Shown here: positions 27,701 through 35,976 of the stretch, piece by piece
How positions within the stretch are numbered: the stretch's first letter is position 1
Layout: every line of letters begins with the position of its first letter
Source of the DNA: Alloacidobacterium sp035547425
GTDB lineage: Bacteria > Acidobacteriota > Terriglobia > Terriglobales > Acidobacteriaceae
Assembly: GCA_035547425.1 (NCBI GenBank)
Contig: DASZUU010000017.1
Span: 36,290-100,289, forward strand
Reading direction: 5' to 3'
DNA length: 64,000 nt
The notes under the pieces: generated by a model
Told to the model about the DNA's origin: nothing
The model's input: only the letters and a program-made list of their open reading frames with translations
Databases searched by the model: none
Program-made: the position numbers and the translations under genes

Positions 27701-28322
27701 TGTTATCCACGCCATCAAGAATGAAGTTATTCTGCTCTGCGCGCTGGCCGTTGGCGTTGAAGTCGCCCTTGCCCGCGCCGCGCGAACCGCTCGGCGGGGA
27801 AACACCTGCGGCAAGCTGCGCGATGAATACCCAGTTGCGGCCATTCAGAGGCGTATCGTTGATCGCCTTTGTATCGATGACCTGTCCGGTCGAGCCCTCT
27901 TCTGTTTGCATCAGCGGCGGAGCCGTTGTCACTTCCACCGTTTCGGTAGCTGCGCCCGGTTTGATTTGCAGGTTCACAGCCAGCCGCTGCTGTACATCAA
28001 GGTGCAGATTCTGCTGTGTCGTCGTTTGGAATCCGGGAGCCGCAACCGTGACCTCGTAGTTGCCAATCTTCACCGGTGAGAATGTATATATGCCGTTCTG
28101 GTCAGTCTGGGTTTGCAGCTCCAAACCCGTATCCATGCTCTTTAAAGTAACGGCGGCACTTGGAACTACGGCGCCGGTTGTATCCTGCACAATTCCTGTA
28201 ACGGCTCCCTGGTCAGCTTGCCCGAAAACAGGTCCCGCAGATAAAAGCGTGAAAACGATTACCAGCAAACATATGCACTGGCCTATTCGCGCGGCGTAGC
28301 GCGCATTTAAATAACTTCGCAT
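24756..28322 (-). CDS. TonB-dependent receptor with carboxypeptidase-regulatory domain (Oar-like)
   Basis: Outer-membrane transporter of 1188 residues. A signal peptide ends near VFG-Q35. A carboxypeptidase-regulatory-like beta-sandwich follows (about 36-125: QGAVTGIVQDTTGAVVPSAA). The plug domain spans about 130-270, with NGRNWVFIAQL and GQRAEQNNFILDGVDNNNNV. A long barrel ends FFQFSLKYNF with the C-terminal aromatic needed for insertion. The start has a strong GGGAGG six bases upstream. It is the first gene of the operon 28322-18800, with 61 bp to the TPR gene. The family imports large substrates, often saccharides, in acidobacteria; the ligand is unknown. Confidence 0.95.
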   Translation of the reverse strand: MRSYLNARYAARIGQCICLLVIVFTLLSAGPVFGQADQGAVTGIVQDTTGAVVPSAAVTLKSMDTGLELQTQTDQNGIYTFSPVKIGNYEVTVAAPGFQTTTQQNLHLDVQQRLAVNLQIKPGAATETVEVTTAPPLMQTEEGSTGQVIDTKAINDTPLNGRNWVFIAQLAAGVSPPSGSRGAGKGDFNANGQRAEQNNFILDGVDNNNNVVDFLNGASFIVRPPPDALAEFKVQTGAYSAEFGHSAGAVVNASIKSGTNQIHGNLWEYIRNDAFDVHEFFGGPTVPKYRENQFGATLGFPIIKNKLFFFGDVEANRIIFGETQSGYTVPTALMRQGDFSELLNGSLNSGGNPIVLYEPSTTNAGLTPMSCNGRANVLCPNQINAVAQKLFSLFPSPNVGAAGQTYSNYTTQTNAQDNTWQWDTRMDWNISAKDQIFGRFSYLHDPAVHPAPLGNILDGGNFGDTGNIVNLGQNFAGSETHVFSPTLTNEFRFGYNYAHFGYQNFNAFNPDFASSLGLGGIPYAPGNGGLPYVNVTGLSHFGSPQFYISNEYENVWTVLDNVTKIVGNHSLKAGVSFQRMRFSTEQPTQPRGTYNYTGVYTSQVGTANTGFGAADFLLNMMNSSAISNVFNSDDVRWDRSAYFQDDWKVSSNLTLNLGIRYEFTPPYYERHGHQALFYLTSAPIASKGTGVYLLPNESKNVVFAQSFLNLLAKDNITIQYTDNKSLVDPQYLNFAPRFGFAYKANDRTVVRGGFGIFFGGNESTGYYPNLGENYPFEFDSSFNSPTSCLKGGTCPTNGFTLENGFTDAINAGLQNAINTPSLRGGDKQEKTPYSEQFNLAVEYGLTNNMVATVSYVGSLSRHLQVFPNPNGATALAPSGYGPTPNPLQPFPDFGGLSYTAYSGTSNYNSLQAKLERRYSNGLSYLASYTYSHALDDAPTPLGSTGDPGYRGTNIVPIGLDYASSPFDVRHRFTLNGNYEIPFGRGRKYLNKGGFVDYVLGGWATSMTFRAQTGEPFTVYTSNITNPSGAGARAIRIADPFKGGGTPDPSYAGDASFTCPTKVRTVENWYNPCSFRNPKASDITYQADGVTPNTVSGGAALAYLGSSRNQIPGPGYVRVDGSLFKSFPTWREQNLQFRADVFNLLNTPGYGEPSNTGIGPNGGQITGARSFQNYTPDSRFFQFSLKYNF

Positions 28323-28740
28323 AGTTTCCTCCCAGAATTCCTGCCAATTCGCTGAGGCTCATCGACAGTTACATCTCTTTTCTTCACACGCCGCAGACTA
28401 TAACTGCCCTTTATTTCGGCGCCTGACACTTCCCATCGAAACTCGAATTCAATGCTGCTTCTCATGAAAAATGTCTCACTTATGTATCCGTGTACATTTT
28501 TCCCGGCAACTTACCCTGCGCCGTGATTCGCTACAAAGCATCCCGCAATTTTCGATGCAGAACTATGTATCCGATTAAAATCAGGGGTGTCAACAGAAAT
28601 TTCTTTTATGCGAAAGTTGTGTATAGGAAATTACCAACTACCGTTCCGTATAAATCCTCCATTTGCTCTTGTAAGGTGCATCTATATCTACAAGTCGAAA
28701 GCAAACATTGATACTCGTAAAATTCTGCTATGTAATGCGC
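28323..28740. other. Upstream region of the TonB operon, no gene recognised
   Basis: About 420 bp of relatively AT-rich DNA that should contain the promoter of the minus-strand operon. The 10-mer tatgtatccg occurs twice in direct orientation (28481-28490 and 28564-28573), the first as part of an imperfect dyad with tgtacat. No convincing -35/-10 pair was identified. Confidence 0.5.
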
Positions 28741-29402
28741 ACCCCAAACAGCATTCAGGTCAATGGCTCTGCTTTTTAGCAGTTCCCGTGCAATCGCAAT
28801 TTGGGAAGTATTGGGTGGCCACTTTTAATGGCCATACAGATACAAACGTTTTCCAGGAAAGATCAGAGAAGCTTGTTGCAACAGCTGCTTCGCATGCTGC
28901 GACTGCAATTGAGAATCTTCGTATGCGGGAAGTCTTGAGAATCGAAGCACAGAGAATGAAAAATCGAGTCGCTTCGAAGCGAAACAATCCGTAATCGTAA
29001 TGAGCTTGTCGCTATAGTGAATCCATCGTCAGATGCCATCCTCAGCAAAGAGCTGACCGACAAAATTGTTAGTTGGAATCACGCAGCAGAATTATGAAGA
29101 AATCAAAGAATATTTTTTAAATCAGCGGAAGACGAAATTACTCGCGTCGCTCATATTGCTCGTCAAGACTCTTGGTTCATCGCGATCACGCTTCAGCGAT
29201 AAACACTTCTATTTCTAATCTGGTAAGTCGTGCGATTCAGGCATACAAATCGAAGCAATGCCAGCGGCATCAATTTAGAAACCTGGTTCCCCCAACTCCT
29301 GATCTGATCGTGCATGGAGACAAATTAACTAATGCAGGCCATCTCCAACATCATCACCAATTCTATGCAATACCGGATGGCGGTACACCGATTCTTAGTT
29401 AA
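28741..29402 (+). pseudogene. Remnant of a GAF-PAS sensor histidine kinase
   Basis: Broken pieces in several frames line up, in order, with an acidobacterial-type hybrid sensor kinase. GAF end: SEKLVATAASHAATAIENLR. PAS start: AIVNPSSDAILSKELTDKIV followed by SWNHAAEL, then a stop at 29095. Dimerisation region: SAEDEITRVAHIARQ, where the following bases still spell TLGF-(Y)R with a one-base shift. Next comes INTSISNLVSRAIQAYKSK. The N-box start of the ATPase domain is MQAISNIITNSMQY. Large parts of PAS and most of the ATPase domain are gone. It overlaps the end of the BON-protein gene on the other strand by a few bases. Functional kinase activity is excluded. Confidence 0.8.
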
Positions 29403-30586
29403 TACGGATAGTAGTAATAGCCACGGCGGTAATAGTACGGGTACCCATACGGATATGGGTAGCCATATGGACCAGGCATCACATATATCGTTCTCCGCTG
29501 CAACCGAGGCTGTTGCGGAGTGACAGATGCTTGCAGGCGCTGGGCTTCCTGGTAGGAAACCGGCGTTATTGTAACTGGTGCCGCCAAATGAAAATTCAAC
29601 AGCGCCTCAGGGGGAATTACAACCTGCGGCCCCTTTGTAGCAGCAGAAGCGGCCAGTCCGGTAGCACCGCCTGCAACCGCGCCAAAGGCTGCACCCGGCC
29701 CACCTCCAACGATAGCTCCGATCATAGCGCCAACTGCCGCGCCTCCCGCGGTGTTTGCAGTGGAGTAGCCGGCCTTGCTGGGGCCCTCACCTGTCCACGC
29801 GTCTGTCGTAAGCGCGTACGTCTGTCCGCCAAGATTAAGCGACGTAATCTGCAGTTGCAGCCCAGACTTGCCTGCCAGATCGCCGGTCTTGCGCACGCCT
29901 GTCACTTGTCCCATGACAACAGCACCGCGCGGAATGGCAAGTACATTGCCTTCGTACACATCGTTAGCGACAGTAGCCTGAAAAATCGTGCCCGCCTGTG
30001 TCTTGCGGCTATCCAGCGGTTCGCTGGTGCGGATGTTGAGCAGCGTGCCTGCGGGAATCGTTACCGGACCGCTGACCGGCTGTTGTTGCTGTGGATAGGT
30101 TGGTGCCTGCTGCTGTTGCTGGACAGATGGAGGATATTGTTGTGTCTGCTGTCCATCTGGCTGGTCAGGATTGGACACGCCCCGATCATAAGGCGGTGGT
30201 GGGGGCGCCTGATCATCCGCTTGTTGACTTGCGGCAGGCGCTGCCGGCGCTACATTGCCGATCGTCAGATTATTTTCAACCGAGCGGACACCATTCACCC
30301 CGGCAGCGATCTGTTGAGCCAGTTGCTTCGCGGCATTATCCTGCACCGTGCCGGAGAGCGTTACCTCGCCCATGATTGTAGCCGCAGTTATATGCTGCCC
30401 CTGCAGTTGCGTGGACTGCGACAAGGCAAGCGCCACATCCGATTGAATATCGGCATCCGGACGCGCAGCAGCCTGGACCTGTTGCGGCGCTGCGAACGCA
30501 TGAGAAATATACAACGGAGAACCAGCAAGAACGCTGGAAGCTACAACAGCTCTGAAAAATCGTTTTGCTTGCGGCAGGCAGACCAT
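29399..30586 (-). CDS. BON-domain, Pro/Gln-rich, glycine-zipper envelope protein
   Basis: 395 residues from the ATG at 30586 (MVCLPQAKRFFRAVV), which has AGAGG nine bases upstream; a longer frame begins at 30616. A signal peptide ends near AFA-A. Modules in order: a BON domain (about 45-115: SDVALALSQSTQLQGQHITA), a Pro/Gln-rich linker, a beta-rich domain (VTIPAGTLLNIRTSEPLDSR), a glycine zipper (AAVGAMIGAIVGGGPGAAFG) and a Tyr/Pro/Gly tail (PYGYPYPYGYPYYYRRGYYY). BON domains bind phospholipid and glycine zippers insert in membranes. A paralogue with the same order lies at 41199-42308. The exact role is unknown. Confidence 0.88.
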   Translation of the reverse strand: MVCLPQAKRFFRAVVASSVLAGSPLYISHAFAAPQQVQAAARPDADIQSDVALALSQSTQLQGQHITAATIMGEVTLSGTVQDNAAKQLAQQIAAGVNGVRSVENNLTIGNVAPAAPAASQQADDQAPPPPPYDRGVSNPDQPDGQQTQQYPPSVQQQQQAPTYPQQQQPVSGPVTIPAGTLLNIRTSEPLDSRKTQAGTIFQATVANDVYEGNVLAIPRGAVVMGQVTGVRKTGDLAGKSGLQLQITSLNLGGQTYALTTDAWTGEGPSKAGYSTANTAGGAAVGAMIGAIVGGGPGAAFGAVAGGATGLAASAATKGPQVVIPPEALLNFHLAAPVTITPVSYQEAQRLQASVTPQQPRLQRRTIYVMPGPYGYPYPYGYPYYYRRGYYYYPY

Positions 30587-30660
30587 CAAAACAACCTCTT
30601 TTGCGCTCAACAGCAATGCGCTACTGCAATAGACACCACCTGCGGAAAAAAGTTACGGCA

Positions 30661-30701
30661 AAGAAAAAGCCGAAAAATGGCGGTTTTCCATCCTTCGGCT
30701 T
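30661..30701 (-). terminator. Terminator of the GDP-mannose/pgi operon
   Basis: Read on the minus strand, AAGCCGAA (30701-30694) pairs with TTCGGCTT (30674-30667), with an inner ATGG/CCAT pairing and a TTTTTCTTT tail. It lies about 20 bp after the pgi stop codon. Confidence 0.75.
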
Positions 30702-30721
30702 CGGAACATGGCGAGATTAGA

Positions 30722-32356
30722 TCAGCTTTTTAGCTTTTTATATTGCTGGATCAAAGTGCTGGTGGAGCTGTCATGCTTGCCCTCAGCCTTCCCTTCAAGC
30801 TCGGAAATGATGTTTTTTGCTAGTACTTTACCCAGTTCCACGCCCCACTGGTCGAAGGAGTCAATCTGCCAGATGGCTCCCTGAGTGAAGACGCTGTGCT
30901 CGTAGAGCGCAACCAGCTTACCCAGCACTTCCGGCGTAAGTGTCTCAATCAAAATGGTATTGGACGGGCGATTGCCTTCAAAAACGCGATGCGGGACCAG
31001 CCAGTCAGGAGTGCCCTCAGCCTTGACCTCTTCCGCAGTCTTGCCGAATGCCAGCGCTTCGCCCTGGGCGAAGACATTGGCCATAAGCAGGTCGTGATGA
31101 TCGCCAAGAGGATTCAATGTTTTCCCGAAACCAATGAAATCGCACGGGATCAACCGTGTGCCCTGGTGAATGAGCTGATAAAAGGAGTGCTGCCCGTTTG
31201 TGCCCGGCTCGCCCCAGAAGATCGGCCCTGTCTCATAATCCACATGCGCTCCGCTGAGAGTCACGTGCTTTCCATTGCTTTCCATGGTGAGCTGCTGCAG
31301 ATAAGCAGGAAAACGCTTCAGATACTGGTCGTAGGGCAGAACGGCAACTGTTTCCGCCTTGAAGAAATCGGAATACCAGACGGAAAGAAGCCCCATGAGA
31401 ACAGGCAAATTCTTCTCGAAAGGCGTCGTCCTGAAATGCTCATCCATCTCGTGGAATCCGGCGAGCAGCCTCCGGAAGTTCTCCGGCCCAATGGCAATCA
31501 TGGTGGAAAGACCGATAGCCGAATCCATCGAGTAGCGACCACCCACCCAGTCCCAGAAGCCGAACATGTTGGCCGTATCAATACCGAACTTCGAAACCTC
31601 AGCTGCATTCGTAGAGACTGCGACAAAGTGCTTTGCAATGGCCTTTTCATCGCTTAGGTTTTTCAGGCTCCACTCGCGCGCAGTGTGCGCGTTGGTCATG
31701 GTTTCAAGAGTGGTGAAAGTTTTGGACGAGATGATAAACAGCGTCTCTTCCGGATCGAGGTCGATGGTGGCCTCGGCAAAATCGGTTCCATCGACATTCG
31801 AGACGAAGCGGAAAACCATATCGCGCTTGCTGTAGTGGCGCAGCGCCTCGTATGCCATCACCGGGCCGAGATCGGAGCCCCCAATGCCGATGTTGATAAC
31901 GTTTTTGATCCGCTTGCCCGTGTGGCCCAGCCACGCTCCGCTGCGGACGCGCTCGGCAAAAGCGGCCATGCGGTCAAGAACTTCATGAACTTCCGGCACG
32001 ACGTCCTTGCCATCCACGAGAATCTTTTCGCTCTTGGGAGCGCGAAGAGCAACATGCAGCACAGCGCGGTTCTCGGTAATGTTGATCTTGTCGCCGCGAA
32101 ACATCGCCTCAATGCGCTCGCGCAGATTGCTCCCTTCTGCGAGCTTGAGCAATAGTTTGAGCGTTTCGTCAGTGATGCGGTTCTTTGAGTAATCGAGATA
32201 GATGCCGGCAGCCTCGACTGCAAAGCGTTCACCGCGCTTTGCATCTTCTGCAAAGAGCGAGCGCAGATGCACATTCTTGACCTGCTCGTAGTGCGATGCA
32301 AGAGCCTTCCAGGCGGAAAGCTGCGTAAGCGGAACTGCTTTTTCCGTAGTAGTCAT
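30722..32356 (-). CDS. pgi: Glucose-6-phosphate isomerase
   Basis: Interconverts glucose 6-phosphate and fructose 6-phosphate; 544 residues, E. coli-like length. Both family signatures are present: GPIFWGEPGTNGQHSFYQLI (with the catalytic Glu and His region) and IWQIDSFDQWGVELGKVLA. The phosphate-binding NIGIGGSDLGP and SSKTFTTLET are intact. It is the last gene of a minus-strand operon manA-manC-phosphohexomutase-pgi (28-bp gap), so the operon runs from the glycolytic hexose phosphate pool to GDP-mannose. A hairpin terminator follows. Confidence 0.97.
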   Translation of the reverse strand: MTTTEKAVPLTQLSAWKALASHYEQVKNVHLRSLFAEDAKRGERFAVEAAGIYLDYSKNRITDETLKLLLKLAEGSNLRERIEAMFRGDKINITENRAVLHVALRAPKSEKILVDGKDVVPEVHEVLDRMAAFAERVRSGAWLGHTGKRIKNVINIGIGGSDLGPVMAYEALRHYSKRDMVFRFVSNVDGTDFAEATIDLDPEETLFIISSKTFTTLETMTNAHTAREWSLKNLSDEKAIAKHFVAVSTNAAEVSKFGIDTANMFGFWDWVGGRYSMDSAIGLSTMIAIGPENFRRLLAGFHEMDEHFRTTPFEKNLPVLMGLLSVWYSDFFKAETVAVLPYDQYLKRFPAYLQQLTMESNGKHVTLSGAHVDYETGPIFWGEPGTNGQHSFYQLIHQGTRLIPCDFIGFGKTLNPLGDHHDLLMANVFAQGEALAFGKTAEEVKAEGTPDWLVPHRVFEGNRPSNTILIETLTPEVLGKLVALYEHSVFTQGAIWQIDSFDQWGVELGKVLAKNIISELEGKAEGKHDSSTSTLIQQYKKLKS

Positions 32357-32384
32357 GACACTCCTTTTTCAGCGACTTTAGATT

Positions 32385-33821
32385 CTAGCGCAGACTGTTC
32401 ATCGCAAAGTTACGAGCGGCATCAAGCAGCTTTGTCACTGATTCCTTCGAGCACGACTCCGAATAGATACGCAGCAAAGGCTCGGTGCCCGAAGCGCGCA
32501 ACAACAGCCATGTTTCCGCTGCATTCGGCTTTGTTTCCGCTTCCGGATTCCTGAGGAAGAATTTGATGCCGTCCAGCGCTTCTACTCGCTCCACCGGCAT
32601 GCCTGCAAACTCTTTCACTCCGGCGCGAGCCTTGGCAATTGTGGCATTCTTCAGCTCATCGTTGATGTGCAGATCGATGCGACCATATTCATGTTCGCCG
32701 TATTCTTCCTGCAAACGCTCTACCAGCTGGCCAAGCGTCTTGCCCTCTTCAGCCATAACGTTGGCAATTAACAGCGCGTTCAGCAAGCCATCGCGCTCCG
32801 GCAAGTGGCGCTTGATTCCGATGCCGCCTGACTCCTCGCCGCCGATGAGAATGTCCTTTTCCAGCATCAAATCGCAGACATACTTGAAGCCGATGCCATG
32901 CTCATGCAGCGTGCGTCCATACCGCTTGCAGATACGGTCGAGCATCTTTGTAGTATTGAAGGCGCGAGTCACATCGCCCGGCCACTTCTTCCGCTCCAAC
33001 AGCCATTGCAACAAAACGGCGAATATCTTGTGAGGATCGACGAAGTTGCCATGCTCATCGACCGCGCCGATGCGGTCTGCATCGCCATCCGTCACAAGCC
33101 CGGCATGGCACTTCTCCGCAACCACGGTCTCCTGCATAGCGCGAATATGGGGTTCGATTGGCTCAGGATTGATCCCAGGAAAGAGCGGATCTACGTTGGC
33201 GCGAATCTCGACATAATCGACGCCAATCTTTGTGAAGATGCCCGCCAGCACGCCTCGCCCGGCGCCGTACATGCAATCAATACCAAACTTCAAGCCCGAT
33301 TTGCGGATGAGATCGAGATCGGCAAAGCGTGAGATGGCTTCGATGTAGGGAGTCTGAAAATCAACTGTTTCAATCGTTGCCGGAGCAGCTGCTTGCGGCA
33401 GAGGCTTACCGAGATAACCTTCAATCTCGGAAATGATCGACGGCTTACCCGAGCCGCCATAATAGGCTTTGTACTTCACGCCATTCCATTGATAAGGGTT
33501 GTGGCTTGAAGTGATCATCACTCCACCCGCCGCTCCATGCGCGCGAACGCCATAGGAGAGAGCCGGTGTCGGAGTAATGCGATCAGCAATCTTCACCGGA
33601 ATACCCGCGGCAGAAAGCACTTCCGCCACGGCGTGAGCAAAAGCCGGAGAGCCAAAACGCGTATCATATCCAATGCAGACGCCTGTGCCGGGGTCTTTGC
33701 CGGATAATACATAACTGCCAATCGCAGCAGCGGCGGAGCGAACATTTTCAAAAGTAAAATCGTCGGCGATAACACCGCGCCAGCCGTCGGTTCCAAACTT
33801 GACCGCAGTCGTGTTTCTCAT
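32385..33821 (-). CDS. Phosphoglucomutase/phosphomannomutase family protein
   Basis: Alpha-D-phosphohexomutase of 478 residues with all four active-site elements: the phosphoserine loop TSSHNP (S106 expected to be phosphorylated), metal loop DGDADR, sugar loop GGEESGG and a C-terminal phosphate-binding RASGTEPLLRIY. The neighbours ManA and ManC suggest it makes mannose 1-phosphate. The GEESGG sugar loop is not the classic GEMSGH of ManB-type enzymes or GEQSGH of GlmM, so it may instead (or also) act on glucose phosphates. Gaps of 21 bp to manC and 28 bp to pgi indicate co-transcription. Confidence 0.92.
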   Translation of the reverse strand: MRNTTAVKFGTDGWRGVIADDFTFENVRSAAAAIGSYVLSGKDPGTGVCIGYDTRFGSPAFAHAVAEVLSAAGIPVKIADRITPTPALSYGVRAHGAAGGVMITSSHNPYQWNGVKYKAYYGGSGKPSIISEIEGYLGKPLPQAAAPATIETVDFQTPYIEAISRFADLDLIRKSGLKFGIDCMYGAGRGVLAGIFTKIGVDYVEIRANVDPLFPGINPEPIEPHIRAMQETVVAEKCHAGLVTDGDADRIGAVDEHGNFVDPHKIFAVLLQWLLERKKWPGDVTRAFNTTKMLDRICKRYGRTLHEHGIGFKYVCDLMLEKDILIGGEESGGIGIKRHLPERDGLLNALLIANVMAEEGKTLGQLVERLQEEYGEHEYGRIDLHINDELKNATIAKARAGVKEFAGMPVERVEALDGIKFFLRNPEAETKPNAAETWLLLRASGTEPLLRIYSESCSKESVTKLLDAARNFAMNSLR

Positions 33822-33842
33822 GCTGCTGTGTTCTCCGGAAGG

Positions 33843-34958
33843 TTAGATGAGTTCTTTGCGCCCGTCGGCAGCGAGTTGTTTCACAATCTTGCCCACGTCC
33901 TGGGAGTGGTGCCTCGTAGTAATGAGAATTGCATCCTCCGTCTCCACGACGACAATGTCCTCTACACCTACAAGGGCAACAAATTTATTGGGGCTATAAA
34001 CATAGTTGCCTCGGGCGTCCAGCGTGAGATTGCCCGCCGATTCGGCAACGTTCCCGGATTTATCTGACTGCTTTCCTAATGAAAGTTGATGTTCGTAGAG
34101 GGCAGCCCATGAACCAAGATCATTCCATCCGAAATTTGCAGGCAAACAATACAAGTTGGAACGATGCTCGCCTTTAGCCGAGCGGGGCTCCAATACGGCG
34201 TAATCAACGCTGATATTTTCGCACTGCGGATAGAGCCGCTCGAAAACACTGCGAAACTCGGGCGTTCCATATGCAGCTGCAATTTCTTCGAGTAGCGGAG
34301 CCGTTTCTGAAAGATGCTCGCGGATCGCATTCGCCAGAGTGCGAGCGCTCCAGATAAAAATGCCGCTGTTCCAGTGATAATTTCCAGCTACAACAAACTG
34401 CTCGGCGCGAGCCTGGTTCGGCTTTTCAGTAAAACGGCGCACGCGCAACGAGCCGTCGCCGAGCGCTTCACCCGTTTCAATATAGCCATAACCCGTTTCG
34501 GCGCGAGTCGGCGTCACACCCATGACAACCATATTTTCGCCGGAAGCAGCGATTTTAATGCCATGCTCAAGCACAGCGAGAAAAGCTGCCTCGTCACCAA
34601 TCACGTGATCGGCCGGGAAAATTCCCAGAATTGCATCGGGATTGCTTTTTTCGACAATAAAAGCTGCAAGACCCGCTGCAGGCGCAGTATTGCGCGCTGC
34701 AGGCTCGCAGACGACCTGCTCCTTCGGAACTACATCCAGTTGTCCGCAAATTGCCGGAGACAGAAGATCATTTGTGATGACCCATACATCATCACGCCTG
34801 GCGAGCGGCCCAAGCCGATCCACAGTACGCTGGATCATGGTACGCTCACCATCGAGCGCTAATACCTGTTTGGCGCGGGCTTTCCGGCTGCGCGGCCAGA
34901 AGCGGGTTCCGCTTCCACCGGCAAGAATGATTGGCCTGAAATCAATTGCCTTCGACAT
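33843..34958 (-). CDS. manC: Mannose-1-phosphate guanylyltransferase
   Basis: Joins GTP and mannose 1-phosphate to GDP-mannose. 371 residues, the single-domain form without the fused isomerase. The nucleotidyltransferase motif is FRPIILAGGSGTRFWPRSRK, with K32 in the KQVLAL segment. VRRFTEKPN and HWNSGIFIW are the substrate loops. It sits between manA (14 bp upstream) and the phosphohexomutase (21 bp downstream). The product feeds mannose, fucose or rhamnose-type residues in exopolysaccharide or lipopolysaccharide. Confidence 0.94.
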   Translation of the reverse strand: MSKAIDFRPIILAGGSGTRFWPRSRKARAKQVLALDGERTMIQRTVDRLGPLARRDDVWVITNDLLSPAICGQLDVVPKEQVVCEPAARNTAPAAGLAAFIVEKSNPDAILGIFPADHVIGDEAAFLAVLEHGIKIAASGENMVVMGVTPTRAETGYGYIETGEALGDGSLRVRRFTEKPNQARAEQFVVAGNYHWNSGIFIWSARTLANAIREHLSETAPLLEEIAAAYGTPEFRSVFERLYPQCENISVDYAVLEPRSAKGEHRSNLYCLPANFGWNDLGSWAALYEHQLSLGKQSDKSGNVAESAGNLTLDARGNYVYSPNKFVALVGVEDIVVVETEDAILITTRHHSQDVGKIVKQLAADGRKELI

Positions 34959-34972
34959 CTGTCTCCGTTTAG

Positions 34973-35908
34973 TTATGCGTATTGCGGGAAAATTCGGATA
35001 ATATCTGCTGCTTCAGCGATTGCAGTCCAGTCTTTAGCACCGGCGGGAATCACAGCTACCTGGCAACGGTCGAGCGCGATTGGATCGAAGCCCTCGCCCG
35101 AAATACTCAACTTGCCCTCAGCCACGAAAAGAATTTGCACAACATCCGCCCAAGCATTTTCTGCAGACGGAGCAGTTGCATTCCAGCGCTCCACACGAAA
35201 ATACTTTTGATCGATCAGAATGGAATGGCCATTCACATTTTTCGCAATCTTCTTTCCCGCATCGGTATTTAACCGCATAGCTTCGATGGATTTGTCGAGG
35301 TGAAGCTCCCGCGGACGTCCGTAATCATACATGCGATATGTAAGATCGCTGGTCTGTTGCGTTTCCAGCAATACGGCGCCGGGACCAACCGCGTGCACCG
35401 TGCCTGCGTCCACATAGATCATATCGCCCTTATGCACCTGGACCTGGTTCAACAGTTCTTCCAGGCTCGATGCTTCAATTGCGGCGCGCACCTGCTCCGG
35501 CGTGGTTCCAGGCTTGATGCCGAGAGCTACTTCAGCTCCGGGCCGTGCATCAAGCGCATACCAGCACTCGGTTTTGCCGCGAGGCTCACCATATTTCTGA
35601 GCCATGGCGTCGTCCGGATGCACCTGCACGCTGAGTTTTTCTTTCGGAAAAAGTATTTTGACGAGCAATGGAAATTCTTCGCCCGCATGCCCTTTGCCAA
35701 GCAATGCTTCGCTATGAGCCACCGTGATTTCCTTCAGGCTCCGGCCTTGGAGAGGGCCAGTTTCAGCGGCGCACATTTCGCCGGTAAGCCAAACTTCTCC
35801 AATCGGTTCGCCATCGGTCTTATAGTCGAACCATGGTGAAAGATCGTGAAAACCCCATATGCGGGTTCTGAAAAAGGGAGCTAATCTAAATGGTCTTAAG
35901 GACTCCAT
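34973..35908 (-). CDS. manA: Mannose-6-phosphate isomerase, class I
   Basis: Zinc enzyme converting fructose 6-phosphate to mannose 6-phosphate, the entry to GDP-mannose. 311 residues, the short Bacillus-type class I form. The cupin zinc site is visible: VQVHPDD, the Glu of RGKTECWY, and DAGTVHAVGPGAVL. It begins the four-gene operon and is divergent from the epimerase gene, with 68 bp between the two start codons, where both promoters should lie. No regulator is evident. Confidence 0.93.
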   Translation of the reverse strand: MESLRPFRLAPFFRTRIWGFHDLSPWFDYKTDGEPIGEVWLTGEMCAAETGPLQGRSLKEITVAHSEALLGKGHAGEEFPLLVKILFPKEKLSVQVHPDDAMAQKYGEPRGKTECWYALDARPGAEVALGIKPGTTPEQVRAAIEASSLEELLNQVQVHKGDMIYVDAGTVHAVGPGAVLLETQQTSDLTYRMYDYGRPRELHLDKSIEAMRLNTDAGKKIAKNVNGHSILIDQKYFRVERWNATAPSAENAWADVVQILFVAEGKLSISGEGFDPIALDRCQVAVIPAGAKDWTAIAEAADIIRIFPQYA

Positions 35909-35976
35909 GCATCTCCAGTATGCCTGATTTTGCAGCTCTTACACAGTGGCTGAACAAGCAGCTACGATAAAGAGAT

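Noticed and set aside
28481..28573. Direct repeat tatgtatccg as operator of the TonB operon
   Set aside because: Only two 10-mers about 80 bp apart with one imperfect dyad; could be chance or part of the kinase fossil region.
28587..28994. 135-residue plus-strand frame taken as a gene
   Set aside because: Only its second half resembles a protein (end of a GAF domain), and the continuation is broken by stops and shifts; treated as pseudogene.
29513..30733. 406-residue plus-strand frame opposite the BON protein
   Set aside because: Arg/Cys-rich composition typical of antisense frames; the minus-strand protein has a signal peptide and clear domains.
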